From the NCBI GenBank assembly GCA_011525915.1, contig WYBM01000103.1, positions 1 through 64,000 of the forward strand: a stretch of 64,000 nt of DNA, written 5' to 3'. The notes under the pieces were generated by a model, which was not told where the DNA came from, did not search any database, and worked only from the letters and a program-made list of their open reading frames with translations. The translations under genes were made by a program, and so were the position numbers. Positions 34,155-42,872 of this stretch are shown here, in pieces (positions within the stretch are counted from its first letter, which is position 1; each line of letters starts with the position of its first letter). The stretch is from Ardenticatenaceae bacterium. GTDB taxonomy: Bacteria > Chloroflexota > Anaerolineae > Promineifilales > Promineifilaceae.

Positions 34155-36011
34155 ATGAAGCAAGCGGAAAAACAAACACGGTCACCCCGACGTGTATTGA
34201 CAATTATCATAGCCACATTGGCGCTTATTGTGTTATATGCCTATACCATTGATGTTACCAAGATAAATTTTGAAGAACCGCAAGATGCAAACCGCCAGCG
34301 AGCTGTAACGCGCGTGATACGGTCACTGGCGCGGCCCGATTTTTTTGAGCACAGCGAAGAAAAAAGGGCCATGAACATCACCGTCAATATACCTTGCGTG
34401 CAGGAAAAAAGGGAGTCAGAATTTTCCTTGTCTGACGGCCGTACCGCAGCCATCTCCCCTAACTGCGCCAGCACCACCCAGGACACTATCGTGGTGAATG
34501 GTACGGGTTTCCGGCCACGTACAAACGGCATTGTCCGCTGGCACCCACCTGGTGATGTACAAACCACCCGGGCATTAGCTGCCTTCCGCACCGACGCCGA
34601 CGGGGTGTTCCAGGCGAGCTTTACAATGCCAGACATACGGCCGTCTGACGACCCCCAGCGCATTGAAATTGAAGAGAAATGGCCCAGCGGGGGCTTCCTG
34701 GGCACAGGCATCATTGGCCTGAGCGAGGCATCTGAAATTACAATTGATAAAATCGTAGAAACGGTGCTGCTGGCACTTGCGGCCACCACGGTGGGCACCC
34801 TGCTGGCCGTGCCTATTTCATTCCTGGCCGCCCGGAATCTGATGGCCAACGTCGGGTTACCATTAGCGGCGGTGATGACGGCCGTGATCTTGTTGGCGCT
34901 GGGTTATTTTCTGGGCAATTGGGTCACCACACTACTGCTTGACCTGGCAGCAACGCTCACCCCTAACCCCCTCATCAACACGGGCATAGCTATCGTGTCA
35001 TTCATCTTTGCGGCCGTTCTTATGAAGGTAGGCCCCTCTGCGCTTTCCTCAGAAGAATTTAATCGTATGCGGACGTTCACCGAATGGATCCGTGTCATGA
35101 TTGTTATGACCATCGTTTTTTTTGCCGTCGCCTTGCTGGCACATATGGGCATTGAGTTCGGTGATAGGGTAACATCTCAATTGGGGGGGCCGGCATTCCT
35201 GGGGCGTTTTATCAGCTTTTTATCCGAAAGTGTGACCGTACTGTCACCATTTATTGTCGGCTTTTCGCTAGGGCTGGTAGGTGCGTCGCTGGGCGCCACC
35301 TACGGTCAGGAAGCGATCTTACGGGCGCCAGAGATGCCCGGGCGAATCATCACCGGGATCACGGCGATGTTAGCCACGGCCATTCTCATTTACGGCACTG
35401 GCTCTTTGTGCAACTGGCTCTGGCAGTTTGACAACCCTGCCTATTGGACCCTATACCCAGCCGTCATTGGCAGCGTGATCATGCTTGTCGCCGGGGTAAG
35501 CAGCCCCCCCAAACGGCCGTTCCCTATTGGCTTTGTCTTATACACCCTCTTTCGTTTTGTGCTTAATGTCATTCGGTCTATTGAGCCGCTTATTTACGTG
35601 ATTGTTTTTGTGGTGTGGGTCGGTGTAGGACCATTTGCCGGGGTGCTGGCACTAACCATTCACACCATTGCTGCTTTGGGTAAACTCTATTCCGAGCAGG
35701 TAGAAAGCATTGCAGAGGGGCCTGTGGAGGCCATCACAGCTACCGGCGCCACCAGCCTGCAAACCGTTGTCTACGCCGTCATTCCCCAGATCGTCCCCCC
35801 CTTTATCGCCTTTACCCTATACCGGTGGGACATCAACGTACGCTTCTCTACAATCCTTGGGTTCGCCGGCGGTGGCGGTATTGGTTTTGTGCTGGTACAG
35901 GCCATTAACTTGTTCCAATACCGGCAAGCGGCCGTCATGATGATTGCCATCGCCATTGTCGTCTGGGTGCTGGACTATGCCAGTTCAGAAATACGCAACC
36001 GGGTCATTTAG
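34155..36011 (+). CDS. phnE: Phosphonate-type ABC transporter permease PhnE with large N-terminal extracytoplasmic insert
   Basis: 618 residues, over twice the usual 260-290 for PhnE. The start at 34155 has GGAAGG upstream. After one TM helix (about 18-38) comes a roughly 160-residue extracytoplasmic beta-rich region (TQDTIVVNGTGFRPRTNGIVRWHPPG). The permease core then starts at TVLLALAATTVGTLLAVPISFLAARNLM, is interrupted by extra helices, and ends with the EAA-like loop EGPVEAITATGATSLQTVVYAVIPQIVPPFIAF and a final TM pair. It is the translocation subunit partnering PhnC. The insert may contact PhnD (inference). Confidence 0.9.
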   Translation: MKQAEKQTRSPRRVLTIIIATLALIVLYAYTIDVTKINFEEPQDANRQRAVTRVIRSLARPDFFEHSEEKRAMNITVNIPCVQEKRESEFSLSDGRTAAISPNCASTTQDTIVVNGTGFRPRTNGIVRWHPPGDVQTTRALAAFRTDADGVFQASFTMPDIRPSDDPQRIEIEEKWPSGGFLGTGIIGLSEASEITIDKIVETVLLALAATTVGTLLAVPISFLAARNLMANVGLPLAAVMTAVILLALGYFLGNWVTTLLLDLAATLTPNPLINTGIAIVSFIFAAVLMKVGPSALSSEEFNRMRTFTEWIRVMIVMTIVFFAVALLAHMGIEFGDRVTSQLGGPAFLGRFISFLSESVTVLSPFIVGFSLGLVGASLGATYGQEAILRAPEMPGRIITGITAMLATAILIYGTGSLCNWLWQFDNPAYWTLYPAVIGSVIMLVAGVSSPPKRPFPIGFVLYTLFRFVLNVIRSIEPLIYVIVFVVWVGVGPFAGVLALTIHTIAALGKLYSEQVESIAEGPVEAITATGATSLQTVVYAVIPQIVPPFIAFTLYRWDINVRFSTILGFAGGGGIGFVLVQAINLFQYRQAAVMMIAIAIVVWVLDYASSEIRNRVI

Positions 36012-36041
36012 AGAACCTGTAGCTAAATTGACTCGCGTAAT

Positions 36042-36069
36042 TTGTGCAATAGGCAGCTTGCGCTATCAT
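36042..36069 (+). promoter_or_regulatory. Promoter of the GGDEF gene, leaderless
   Basis: TTGTGC (36042-36047), 16-base spacer, TATCAT (36064-36069), 7 bases before the ATG at 36077; no Shine-Dalgarno. Confidence 0.4.
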
Positions 36070-36076
36070 CACATGA

Positions 36077-37051
36077 ATGAGTACAAGGATAGCGCTGCTT
36101 GCTACCACCATATCAAACATGGTGGTAGCGCGCTCTAAAGTCGATCTAATAGCTTACGTACTTGGTGAACTGCTTCATTCATTGCAGGCACAACGCGCCT
36201 GTATAGGTCTGGGGAAAGAGTCATATGAGAACGATAGGGAGAGGTTTTTTGCGCTAGATGAGGGGAGCAAAATTCAGCCCGCGTTGTTGCCTGATAAGGC
36301 CACCAGAAACTTACTTGAGGAAGTTATCCATTCTTCCCTGATTGTTAATACCCGGCTATCTTCATTCCCCACAATTTGTATGCCAATTATTTCCCGATCA
36401 GGAACAATCGGTGCACTTATGCTTGAAAGGCCAGCCTTTAAAGAACCATTTGATGCTGAAGATCAAGAGTTTTTATCCATCATTGCCTGTCACCTTGGCA
36501 CATTGATCGAGAAGTATGAATTAGAGAAGACATTACATTACGTAGCAGAATATGACCATTTGACAACCCTGTTGCCGAATCAGATGTGGTTTTGGCGGCG
36601 ACTAGAGGCATTGATAGATTCTTCCACAAAATTAAAGACTATGGTGGCCATATTTTTTATGGATTCAGATAATTTCGAAAAGGCAAACGAACGGTACGGC
36701 CATCGCTTTGGGGACAAGGCGCTATATACCATAGCACAATGCTTAAAAGAGGCTGTGCCTCCCACGTCCATGCTCGCTCGCATGAGCGGTGATGAATTTG
36801 GTCTTATAAAAGAAGTTGAATCGGTTGAGGAAGCAAGACATATTGCGGTGGCAGTGGTTGAAGCGTTTCGCAAGCCTATTGTCGTTCAGGAACAACAGTT
36901 AATGGTGACGTTTAGTGTTGGTATTTCCATTTTTCCCCTGGATGGACAAGAGCCAGTTGAGCTGCTAGATAAAGCTGACAGAGCATTGTATATGGCAAAA
37001 CAGCATGGCAAAAATTGCTTTAAGCTTTTTAATCCTGATATCAGGCTTTAG
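36077..37051 (+). CDS. GAF-GGDEF protein, putative diguanylate cyclase
   Basis: 324 residues, soluble. The N-terminal GAF-like domain (about 15-150: VDLIAYVLGELLHSLQAQRACIGLG, ICMPIISRSGTIGALMLERP) joins a GGDEF domain (about 160-322: DHLTTLLPNQMWFWRRLE, ATSFFMDSD-like metal site IFFMDSDNFEKANERYGHRFGDKAL). The active-site loop is SGDEF (about 236-240) where the consensus is GGDEF; SGDEF proteins are often active. No RxxD inhibitory site precedes it. Base composition is clearly more AT-rich than neighbours and it has no ACGGCCGT octamer. No Shine-Dalgarno; a -10-like TATCAT lies 7 bases before the ATG. Product: c-di-GMP if active. Confidence 0.88.
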   Translation: MSTRIALLATTISNMVVARSKVDLIAYVLGELLHSLQAQRACIGLGKESYENDRERFFALDEGSKIQPALLPDKATRNLLEEVIHSSLIVNTRLSSFPTICMPIISRSGTIGALMLERPAFKEPFDAEDQEFLSIIACHLGTLIEKYELEKTLHYVAEYDHLTTLLPNQMWFWRRLEALIDSSTKLKTMVAIFFMDSDNFEKANERYGHRFGDKALYTIAQCLKEAVPPTSMLARMSGDEFGLIKEVESVEEARHIAVAVVEAFRKPIVVQEQQLMVTFSVGISIFPLDGQEPVELLDKADRALYMAKQHGKNCFKLFNPDIRL

Positions 37052-39540
37052 CTTTTCCTTATGCCCATAACCCGGAAACCTACCCGGTAGTTTTTTTCAA
37101 TCGGGCCGCTGGGACTATCAAACCCCCTTATGAAGTTAGACACTTTGTTAGGTTCATCAAACCAGGCACCCCCACGTACAGCCCGCCTATTCGTGCCAGA
37201 TAAATGCGTGCTTTCAGGCGTTTCAAATTCATTTAGACACCATTCTTTGACATTGCCACACATATCCAGAGCACCGCAAGGAGCGGCAGATGCTGGGGGA
37301 TAGACGCCTACGGCAACGGTTTTGCTAAGTTTACTCTCCTTGGTGTTGGCATAAGCGCCATTCCAAGCATCACTCCAGGGGTAAGCTCTGATGGGATCAC
37401 CCCCCGTTGCGGCCAATTGCCATTCCCATTCCGTTGGCAAACGGATCTCATAATTGGTCATCTTAGAACTAAGCCACCGACAAAAGGCAACCGCCTGATA
37501 CCATGAAACCCATTCTGCCGGGTAATTGGCAAATGGGGGGGTTTGTTGGCCTGGTTTATCTTGAATGGTAGCTAGCCCTTCCCACCACTCGGCGTTTCTA
37601 TATCCGTCTTCGGCTTCAAAAAAAGCCGTCATTTGTTGGTTTGTAATCGGGTATTTAGCGATCAAAAAACCGTTAACGGCGTGCCCATCTAATAAAGCGC
37701 CATCTTCCGCATGTACATTCACCTCACCATCGGCCACCTCGCACCAGACAATATCAGGTATCCCATTATCGTCTACGCCAACGCCGGGACGGGGGTCTCC
37801 CAATTGAGCCAGACGTTCACCTAGTTGGGCACGACGACTATGATCAATATCTACTTTTTCAAGAAACTCTACCAGGCGTTCAACTTCGGGGCGCAAAAAC
37901 TCTTTTTCATATTGTGTCAAGTCTGAGTTGGGTGAAACAACTCTACGCCATACTGCTCCGGGATTAGCAAGGTTTGAGTCTACTTCGCTTGTGGCTGCAC
38001 TCTGTTGTTCCAATATTTCATAGACAGGCTGTACTTTTTCCTGAGGCCATAAGAACTCCAGTTTTTGCCCATTCACGTTCCATTCTTTGGCTGCGCTTCG
38101 CATTTGCTCCAGCAAACGGCCGTCTTCGATCTTCCGCCTAATAATCTCGCTAAAATGTGGGATATTGTCGTTCATAAAAAGGACTTCATGCACCACTTCA
38201 AAGTCACCACTATTGCTTTCGATTATCAGGCCAGCATTCTTGAGCGCATTAAGTATTTTGCTCAAACCTGGGTTTGTCTCCTGGAGCTTTACCGGCCGAA
38301 CCTTATAGATGCGGCCAAAATCTTGCCTTTCTACGGCTACTGTTTTTGAAAGCAGCCGCGTAATAGTCACCAACTCTTTTTCACTTAACGTTTGAAAGAC
38401 TTCTGTTACCTGACCCTGCATCGAGTTTTTTAAGCCGCCCAGTTTGTTATAAGCCGCCAGGGTTATGATGGCCCCTTCTCGAAGTTCATAAAGCTTGGAT
38501 AAGGTAAAGGCTAAGGGGGCCAGTTGATAATCTAGTGCTACAACATCTTCAATAATGTGGTCCACTAAACCCGGCTCATACTCGACCCCAGTCCCTTCCA
38601 GAGGACCGTAGATAATATCGGTTAGCTGCGAGCCAGCATTAGGTGATTTCAAAAGCATGGTGTGGCCTAAATCAAACAGTTTGACCAGATCAGGCACAAG
38701 CAAACAAGTTGGATAATAGTCCATTCTTAAAGTGATAACAATTCTTACATTTTCAGCCTGATTAACCGTGTGCCAGAGCATTTTAGCAAACTGATTGACA
38801 TACATTGGCTCAACAAGCGTAAAGAGTTCCTCAAATTGATCAATGCAAATCAAGACGCGCTTCGGCTTAAATCTGCCACACAGGTCAGTCAGCCGTTTCT
38901 CGCTATGCCTGAGCATCGTAGCCAGGTTATCGGCACTCCACATCTTTAATTCTGGTTGCAATTTATTGGCCAATGATTCAAAGGGGTTGGTCGGTTTTTG
39001 GCCGGTGTTCCTTGTTTCTCCTGGTGTAAAACTTATCGTCACCCATTGCTTGTCTTGCCTTTTTAGTTCAGGCAACAGGCCGGCAAAAACCAATGAAGAT
39101 TTGCCACATCCTGTTTGGCCAATAATGGCCACAAAACGGGCATTGTCGGTATGAATCTTTTCTATCAGAGCAGCCTTATCTTGATCACGGCCGAAGAATC
39201 TAGGAGCATCATCTTCTGAATACGGCCGTAAACCTGGAAAAGGGTTTCCTGTTATTTGACGAGGAAACCCCTGATCGTTAACCAATAAGCCTTGACCTGG
39301 TGATTGAATTTCGGGAGGCAGCTTGATATCAGGGCGGTTCTCTCTAATAAACTGTACAAGTTTCGGCACCTGATGACGACGCTCAAGATGCTCAATTAGT
39401 TCCAGAGATTTGATCTGCCTGGTTTCCCCCTTTAACCCTTCAAAACTCACACCTAACTCCGAACAGAGAATTCTGAGTTCATCTAAATTATAGTGGGTTT
39501 CCAATATGACGCGCAGTTTGGATAATAATTCTTCATTCAT
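37048..39540 (-). CDS. Conflict-type STAND ATPase: EAD-like N-terminus, nSTAND1 NTPase, FGE-sulfatase C-terminus
   Basis: 830 residues. Residues 1-75 (LETHYNLDELRILCSELGVS, then LELIEHLERRHQVPKLVQFI) match an effector-associated domain of the EAD7 kind, a death-like adaptor. The nSTAND1 NTPase follows: NPFPGLRPYSEDDAPRFFGRD, Walker A GQTGCGKSS (141-149), Walker B ICIDQFEE (231-238). A winged-helix/arm region (about 380-480) leads to an FGE-sulfatase (C-type-lectin-like) domain at about 583-828: RLPTEWEWQLAATGG, CGNVKEWCLNEF, AVRGGAWFDEPNK, YRVGFRVM. In the family such proteins sense an invader signal through the C-terminus and recruit an EAD-bearing effector. No matching effector gene is adjacent. 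Its stop overlaps the convergent GGDEF gene's stop region by 4 bases. Confidence 0.9.
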   Translation of the reverse strand: MNEELLSKLRVILETHYNLDELRILCSELGVSFEGLKGETRQIKSLELIEHLERRHQVPKLVQFIRENRPDIKLPPEIQSPGQGLLVNDQGFPRQITGNPFPGLRPYSEDDAPRFFGRDQDKAALIEKIHTDNARFVAIIGQTGCGKSSLVFAGLLPELKRQDKQWVTISFTPGETRNTGQKPTNPFESLANKLQPELKMWSADNLATMLRHSEKRLTDLCGRFKPKRVLICIDQFEELFTLVEPMYVNQFAKMLWHTVNQAENVRIVITLRMDYYPTCLLVPDLVKLFDLGHTMLLKSPNAGSQLTDIIYGPLEGTGVEYEPGLVDHIIEDVVALDYQLAPLAFTLSKLYELREGAIITLAAYNKLGGLKNSMQGQVTEVFQTLSEKELVTITRLLSKTVAVERQDFGRIYKVRPVKLQETNPGLSKILNALKNAGLIIESNSGDFEVVHEVLFMNDNIPHFSEIIRRKIEDGRLLEQMRSAAKEWNVNGQKLEFLWPQEKVQPVYEILEQQSAATSEVDSNLANPGAVWRRVVSPNSDLTQYEKEFLRPEVERLVEFLEKVDIDHSRRAQLGERLAQLGDPRPGVGVDDNGIPDIVWCEVADGEVNVHAEDGALLDGHAVNGFLIAKYPITNQQMTAFFEAEDGYRNAEWWEGLATIQDKPGQQTPPFANYPAEWVSWYQAVAFCRWLSSKMTNYEIRLPTEWEWQLAATGGDPIRAYPWSDAWNGAYANTKESKLSKTVAVGVYPPASAAPCGALDMCGNVKEWCLNEFETPESTHLSGTNRRAVRGGAWFDEPNKVSNFIRGFDSPSGPIEKNYRVGFRVMGIRKS

Positions 39541-40110
39541 TGGTTAGACTGGCTTTATATCATAAGATATTCAGGGTCAAAAACAATAATAAAATTTTAA
39601 CAGGGGCATCAATAAGCGCAAATAAAGTGTGGTGAAACTTATTTTAACACCGGGAAGTACATCACAGCACCATCAACCATACGCACCGTTGTTATAACAT
39701 TGGGCGACTACCTGTTTGGGCAAACAGATACTTTGATGAGTTGTGTCAGGCTGAGTGAACCACGGCCGTCACCCCCAACAACCACACCCGTTAGATGCTG
39801 CCCCCAGCCTACCGGCGTCAAACTGCACAACCACTTTGTAAAACTTTTGGCAATCCCCCCCCTACCCGCTACAATCCACTTTGGTACACTTAGAGCTTGT
39901 TTACCATGAACATGGTGTTCTGAAGTAACCAGTGCGCGGTTACCAGTATTCAGTTGGGTGTTTTTCTGGACTGATTACTGGATACCAATGACTGATTACT
40001 TGGTAAAAGTCTAAAGTTATTTTTGAACGAACCCTTAGAGTTAAGATCCAGCCGTTCAGGTGTTTAAGCACAACCATATCTCCTGAACTTGCACACGCCC
40101 GGTATGATTT
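39541..40110. other. 570-bp noncoding region with a palindrome and a CAGT-type repeat
   Basis: It contains an ACGGCCGT octamer (near 39763), an operator-like palindrome CTGTTTGGGCAAACAG (39712-39727), AT-rich upstream sequence for the STAND gene, and a copy of the dispersed repeat at about 39923-40010 (GGTTACCAGTATTCAGTTGG, GACTGATTACTGGATACC, GACTGATTACTTGG). A TATGAT sits just before the phosphatase start. I see no ORF of substance and no RNA gene. Confidence 0.5.
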
Positions 40111-40980
40111 ATGCGCTGGCCGCCTTACGAACACGTCTTTTTTGATTGCGATTCAACCCTTACGGCCGTGGAGGGTATAGACATCCTGGCTGAAACCGTC
40201 GGCAAAAAATGGCGCGTCGAGGTATTAACCAATGCGGCTATGGACGGCAAGCTGGACCTGGAAGATGTCTACGCCAAACGGTTACAGGCCATCAAACCCA
40301 CACGTGAGCAGATACGTGAGGTCAAGCGCATTTATAAAAGGCGCGTGGTTGAAGATGCGCGGGAAGTGATCACCGCCCTGCAAACATTAGGCCACCAGGT
40401 GTACATTATCAGTGGTGGCCTGGCCGAACCGGTAGCCGAATTTGGCGTGCACCTGGGGGTTCCCCGTGAGCACATCCGCGCCGTTCATGTAGACTATGAC
40501 AAACTGGCCGGCCGCTGGTGGGAAGAAGTACGCCTGGAAACAGATAAACCTGCGCCGGAGCGCTATCTGGACTATGAAGAAGGCGCCCTGACCATCAGCG
40601 ACGGCAAGGCGCAGATCGTACGAGATCTGTTAGGGGAACAGCCTGGTCGTACCCTGCTCATTGGCGACGGCACCAGTGACCTGTTGGCCAGCAAAGCCGT
40701 AGACGTGTTTGTTGGTTTTGGCGGCGTTGTTGAACGACAGCGTGTCCGCAGTGAAGCCCCCGTTTTCCTGCACAGCCCCAGCCTGGCCCCCCTGCTGGTT
40801 CTGGCTGCAGGCCCAGCCGCAGGCCGTCTTTTGCAAACCAGCCCGCACCATGACATATTCGATAAAGGTTTTCAGCTTATACAAACAGGAGCATTAAGTT
40901 TTAACAATGACCGACTCAAATCAAAATTCTTTCAGGCACTCCGCACCGCACATCAAACTATTTATCCCCGGTCCGACTGA
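40111..40980 (+). CDS. HAD-IB phosphatase, SerB-like (phosphoserine phosphatase)
   Basis: 289 residues. HAD motif I is FFDCDSTLT (nucleophile Asp12, acid Asp14), motif II the Ser in YIISGGLAEPV, motif III the Lys of DGKAQIV, and motif IV LIGDGTSDLLA. The cap region EGIDILAE recalls SerB, where an early Glu contacts phosphoserine. With the following aminotransferase and serA at 46-48 kb this supports the phosphorylated serine pathway. The frame runs 74 bases past the start of the aminotransferase gene, so its last residues (from about RLKSKFF) overlap another gene. No Shine-Dalgarno is visible; TATGAT lies 2 bases before the ATG. Confidence 0.82.
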   Translation: MRWPPYEHVFFDCDSTLTAVEGIDILAETVGKKWRVEVLTNAAMDGKLDLEDVYAKRLQAIKPTREQIREVKRIYKRRVVEDAREVITALQTLGHQVYIISGGLAEPVAEFGVHLGVPREHIRAVHVDYDKLAGRWWEEVRLETDKPAPERYLDYEEGALTISDGKAQIVRDLLGEQPGRTLLIGDGTSDLLASKAVDVFVGFGGVVERQRVRSEAPVFLHSPSLAPLLVLAAGPAAGRLLQTSPHHDIFDKGFQLIQTGALSFNNDRLKSKFFQALRTAHQTIYPRSD

Positions 40981-42028
40981 AGTTCGCCCTGAGATTTTAG
41001 ATGCCCAGGGCCGATGGATGGTTGGCCACCGTATGCCGGAATGCGGCGACCTTATTGCCAGCATCCAACCCAAACTGCAACAGGTCTTCATGACCAAACA
41101 GCGCGTGCAAATAGCAGCGGCTACCGGCACCGGCTTTATGGAAGCCTCTGTGCGCTGCACCGTCAATAAAAAAGTACTCAACTGCGTCAACGGTGCCTTC
41201 AGCCAGCGCATGGCAGAAATTACCGTGGGCAACGGCAAAGCCAATGAGGTTTATGAGGTGGAATGGGGTCAGGCTATTCTGCCAGAACCGGTCGCTGAGC
41301 GGCTGGTCAGCGGCCAATTTGACGCCGTGACCATAGCCCACAATGAAACCAGCACCGGCGTTGCCAGCCCTGTTGGCGATATTGCCGCCGCCATTCGCGC
41401 GCTACCTAACGGACAAGACATTATCATCATCGTAGACGCTGTCAGCAGCCTGTCTGGGGCTTACCTGCCATTTGATGAATGGGACCTGGATGTGCTGCTT
41501 ACGTCCAGCCAGAAAGCGTTTGCCCTGCCCCCTGGCCTGGCTTTTTGTGCCGTCTCCCAGCGGGCCATGGCTAAAGCCAAAACGGTACCCAACCGGGGCT
41601 ATTATTTTGATTTTCTGGATCTGGACAAATATCTGCAAAAGAACCAGACCCCAGCCACCACGCCAGTGTCTCTGCTTTACGCCGCCGATGTGCAGTTAGA
41701 CCACATCCTGGCTGAAGGCATGACAGCGCGCATCGCCCGCCACCTGGCCATGCGTGACCGGACCATTCAATGGGTAACAGGCAAAGGGTTTAAGCTGTTT
41801 GCGGCCCCAGGTTATGAATCACCAACGGTGACCACGGCCGTAAACAACCTGGAAATTGACATCTCAGCCCTCAACAAGTTCCTGCGAGGGCATGGTATGA
41901 TCATCTCCAATGGCTATGGCAATTTAAAAGGCAAATCCTTCCGCATTGCCCATATGGGTGACCTGCAACTGGCAGACCTGGAAGCGTTGTTTGCGGCCAT
42001 GGACACATTCATGGAAAATGAGCGCTGA
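40907..42028 (+). CDS. Class V PLP aminotransferase, alanine-glyoxylate/phosphoserine type
   Basis: 373 residues. KLFIPGPTEVRPEIL is the typical start of the AGXT/serine-pyruvate/SerC-like family. Then AATGTGFMEASVRCTVNKK, HNETSTGVASPVGDI, IIIIVDAVSSLSGAYLPFDEWDLD and the PLP Lys203 in TSSQKAFALPPGLAF. The C-terminal domain has GYGNLKGKSFRIAHMGDLQ. This family includes archaeal-type phosphoserine aminotransferases; placement directly after a SerB-like phosphatase, with a 74-base overlap, makes 3-phosphohydroxypyruvate a likely substrate (inference). CAGGAG lies 17 bases before the ATG, rather far for efficient initiation, so coupling to the upstream gene is probable. Confidence 0.9.
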   Translation: MTDSNQNSFRHSAPHIKLFIPGPTEVRPEILDAQGRWMVGHRMPECGDLIASIQPKLQQVFMTKQRVQIAAATGTGFMEASVRCTVNKKVLNCVNGAFSQRMAEITVGNGKANEVYEVEWGQAILPEPVAERLVSGQFDAVTIAHNETSTGVASPVGDIAAAIRALPNGQDIIIIVDAVSSLSGAYLPFDEWDLDVLLTSSQKAFALPPGLAFCAVSQRAMAKAKTVPNRGYYFDFLDLDKYLQKNQTPATTPVSLLYAADVQLDHILAEGMTARIARHLAMRDRTIQWVTGKGFKLFAAPGYESPTVTTAVNNLEIDISALNKFLRGHGMIISNGYGNLKGKSFRIAHMGDLQLADLEALFAAMDTFMENER

Positions 42029-42068
42029 CAGGCGTTAAAACCTGCTAGGCTGTTGAGAGCTTAAACTG

Positions 42069-42100
42069 GTGTGCCTGAATTTGACCACCCTCAGGCACAC
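42069..42100 (+). terminator. Hairpin after the aminotransferase gene
   Basis: GTGTGCCTGA (42069-42078) and TCAGGCACAC (42091-42100), a perfect 10-bp stem with a 12-base loop, 41 bases after the stop. No T-run follows. The rpmH promoter -35 (TTGACC) lies in its loop. Confidence 0.45.
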
Positions 42101-42109
42101 GAGTATAAT
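42081..42109 (+). promoter_or_regulatory. Promoter of the rpmH-rnpA-yidD-yidC-jag operon
   Basis: TTGACC (42081-42086), 17-base spacer, TATAAT (42104-42109): near-consensus sigma-70. It gives a leader of roughly 135 bases before rpmH. Confidence 0.75.
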
Positions 42110-42212
42110 CTTCCGTCGCTTCGTGAATGAGCGATAGGTTAAATTTGCGTGATTATAGGCATCATTATTGCCCATGATCCGTACAATTTAACACATCACT
42201 TTACTAAATCCA

Positions 42213-42238
42213 CAGGGCATCTTGCCCTGGTTTTTTTT
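42213..42238 (+). terminator. Intrinsic terminator in the rpmH leader (possible attenuator)
   Basis: CAGGGCA-tct-TGCCCTG followed by G and eight T (42231-42238). The rpmH ribosome-binding site AGGAG starts at the next base. It lies between the promoter and the first gene, so it would attenuate the whole operon unless antitermination occurs. Confidence 0.8.
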
Positions 42239-42251
42239 AGGAGACTGAGAG

Positions 42252-42476
42252 ATGCCGAAACGTACTTATCAACCCAAAATTCGCCGCCGCCTGCGTGTGC
42301 ATGGTTTTCGGGCCCGCATGAAGACCCAGGGCGGCCGCCGTGTGATTAATGCCCGGCGGGCCAGAGGCCGCCAGCAGTTATCTGTGAGCATGAACGAACA
42401 CGTTAAAAAGGTGAACTGGAATGCGACTTCAGCCACGGCGTACCGTTCGGTGAAACGGTGGGGTGGCGGTAAATAA
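42252..42476 (+). CDS. rpmH: Ribosomal protein L34 (bL34) with C-terminal extension
   Basis: Large-subunit ribosomal protein. Residues 1-44 follow the L34 consensus ([20 protein letters not shown], then a [14 protein letters not shown] core). Bacterial L34 is normally 44-47 residues; here the frame continues to 74, adding about 29 residues ([19 protein letters not shown], then SVKRWGGGK). AGGAG 8 bases upstream of the ATG supports the start. It is the first gene of the conserved rpmH-rnpA-yidD-yidC-jag order. The extension is basic and could contact rRNA, but its role is unknown. Confidence 0.95.
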   Translation: MPKRTYQPKIRRRLRVHGFRARMKTQGGRRVINARRARGRQQLSVSMNEHVKKVNWNATSATAYRSVKRWGGGK

Positions 42477-42496
42477 TTGTTTCAGGCCGGACCTTT

Positions 42497-42859
42497 ATGC
42501 TGCAATCATCTCACCGTTTGCGGCGGCCGGCCGACGTGGAACGGGTACGGCGGGAAGGCCACAGCTGGCGTCATCCCCTGGTGATTTTACTGGTACACGC
42601 AAATTCACTCGACACCAGCCGCTTTGCATTTATTGCCAGCCGGCGCGTGGGCAAAGCGGTCAGGCGTAACCGGGCCAGGCGTTTATTGCGAGAATCGGTA
42701 AGGTTGCACTTGAACGAGATTCAACCAGGTTGGGATTGTGTCTTAATTGCCCGGTCGGCACTGCCTCAGGCATCTTATGCGGAGGTAGAAACGGCCGTTT
42801 TGCAATTATTGGCGCGTGCGAAACTTTTAATAACCCCTCAAGGCGAAACCAGCCTTTAA
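42497..42859 (+). CDS. rnpA: Ribonuclease P protein component
   Basis: 120 residues. The RNR motif region [20 protein letters not shown] is diagnostic, preceded by [19 protein letters not shown] and FAFIASRR. It binds RNase P RNA and assists tRNA 5-prime maturation. It starts 20 bases after rpmH, as in most bacteria, with CAGG at a suboptimal distance. Confidence 0.96.
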   Translation: MLQSSHRLRRPADVERVRREGHSWRHPLVILLVHANSLDTSRFAFIASRRVGKAVRRNRARRLLRESVRLHLNEIQPGWDCVLIARSALPQASYAEVETAVLQLLARAKLLITPQGETSL

Positions 42860-42872
42860 GGGTTTACCAGAC

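Noticed and set aside
37066-37185. Diversity-generating-retroelement variable region at the end of the FGE domain
   Set aside because: The lectin-like C-terminus is the right place, but codons there are not enriched in AAC/AAT and no reverse transcriptase or template repeat is nearby.
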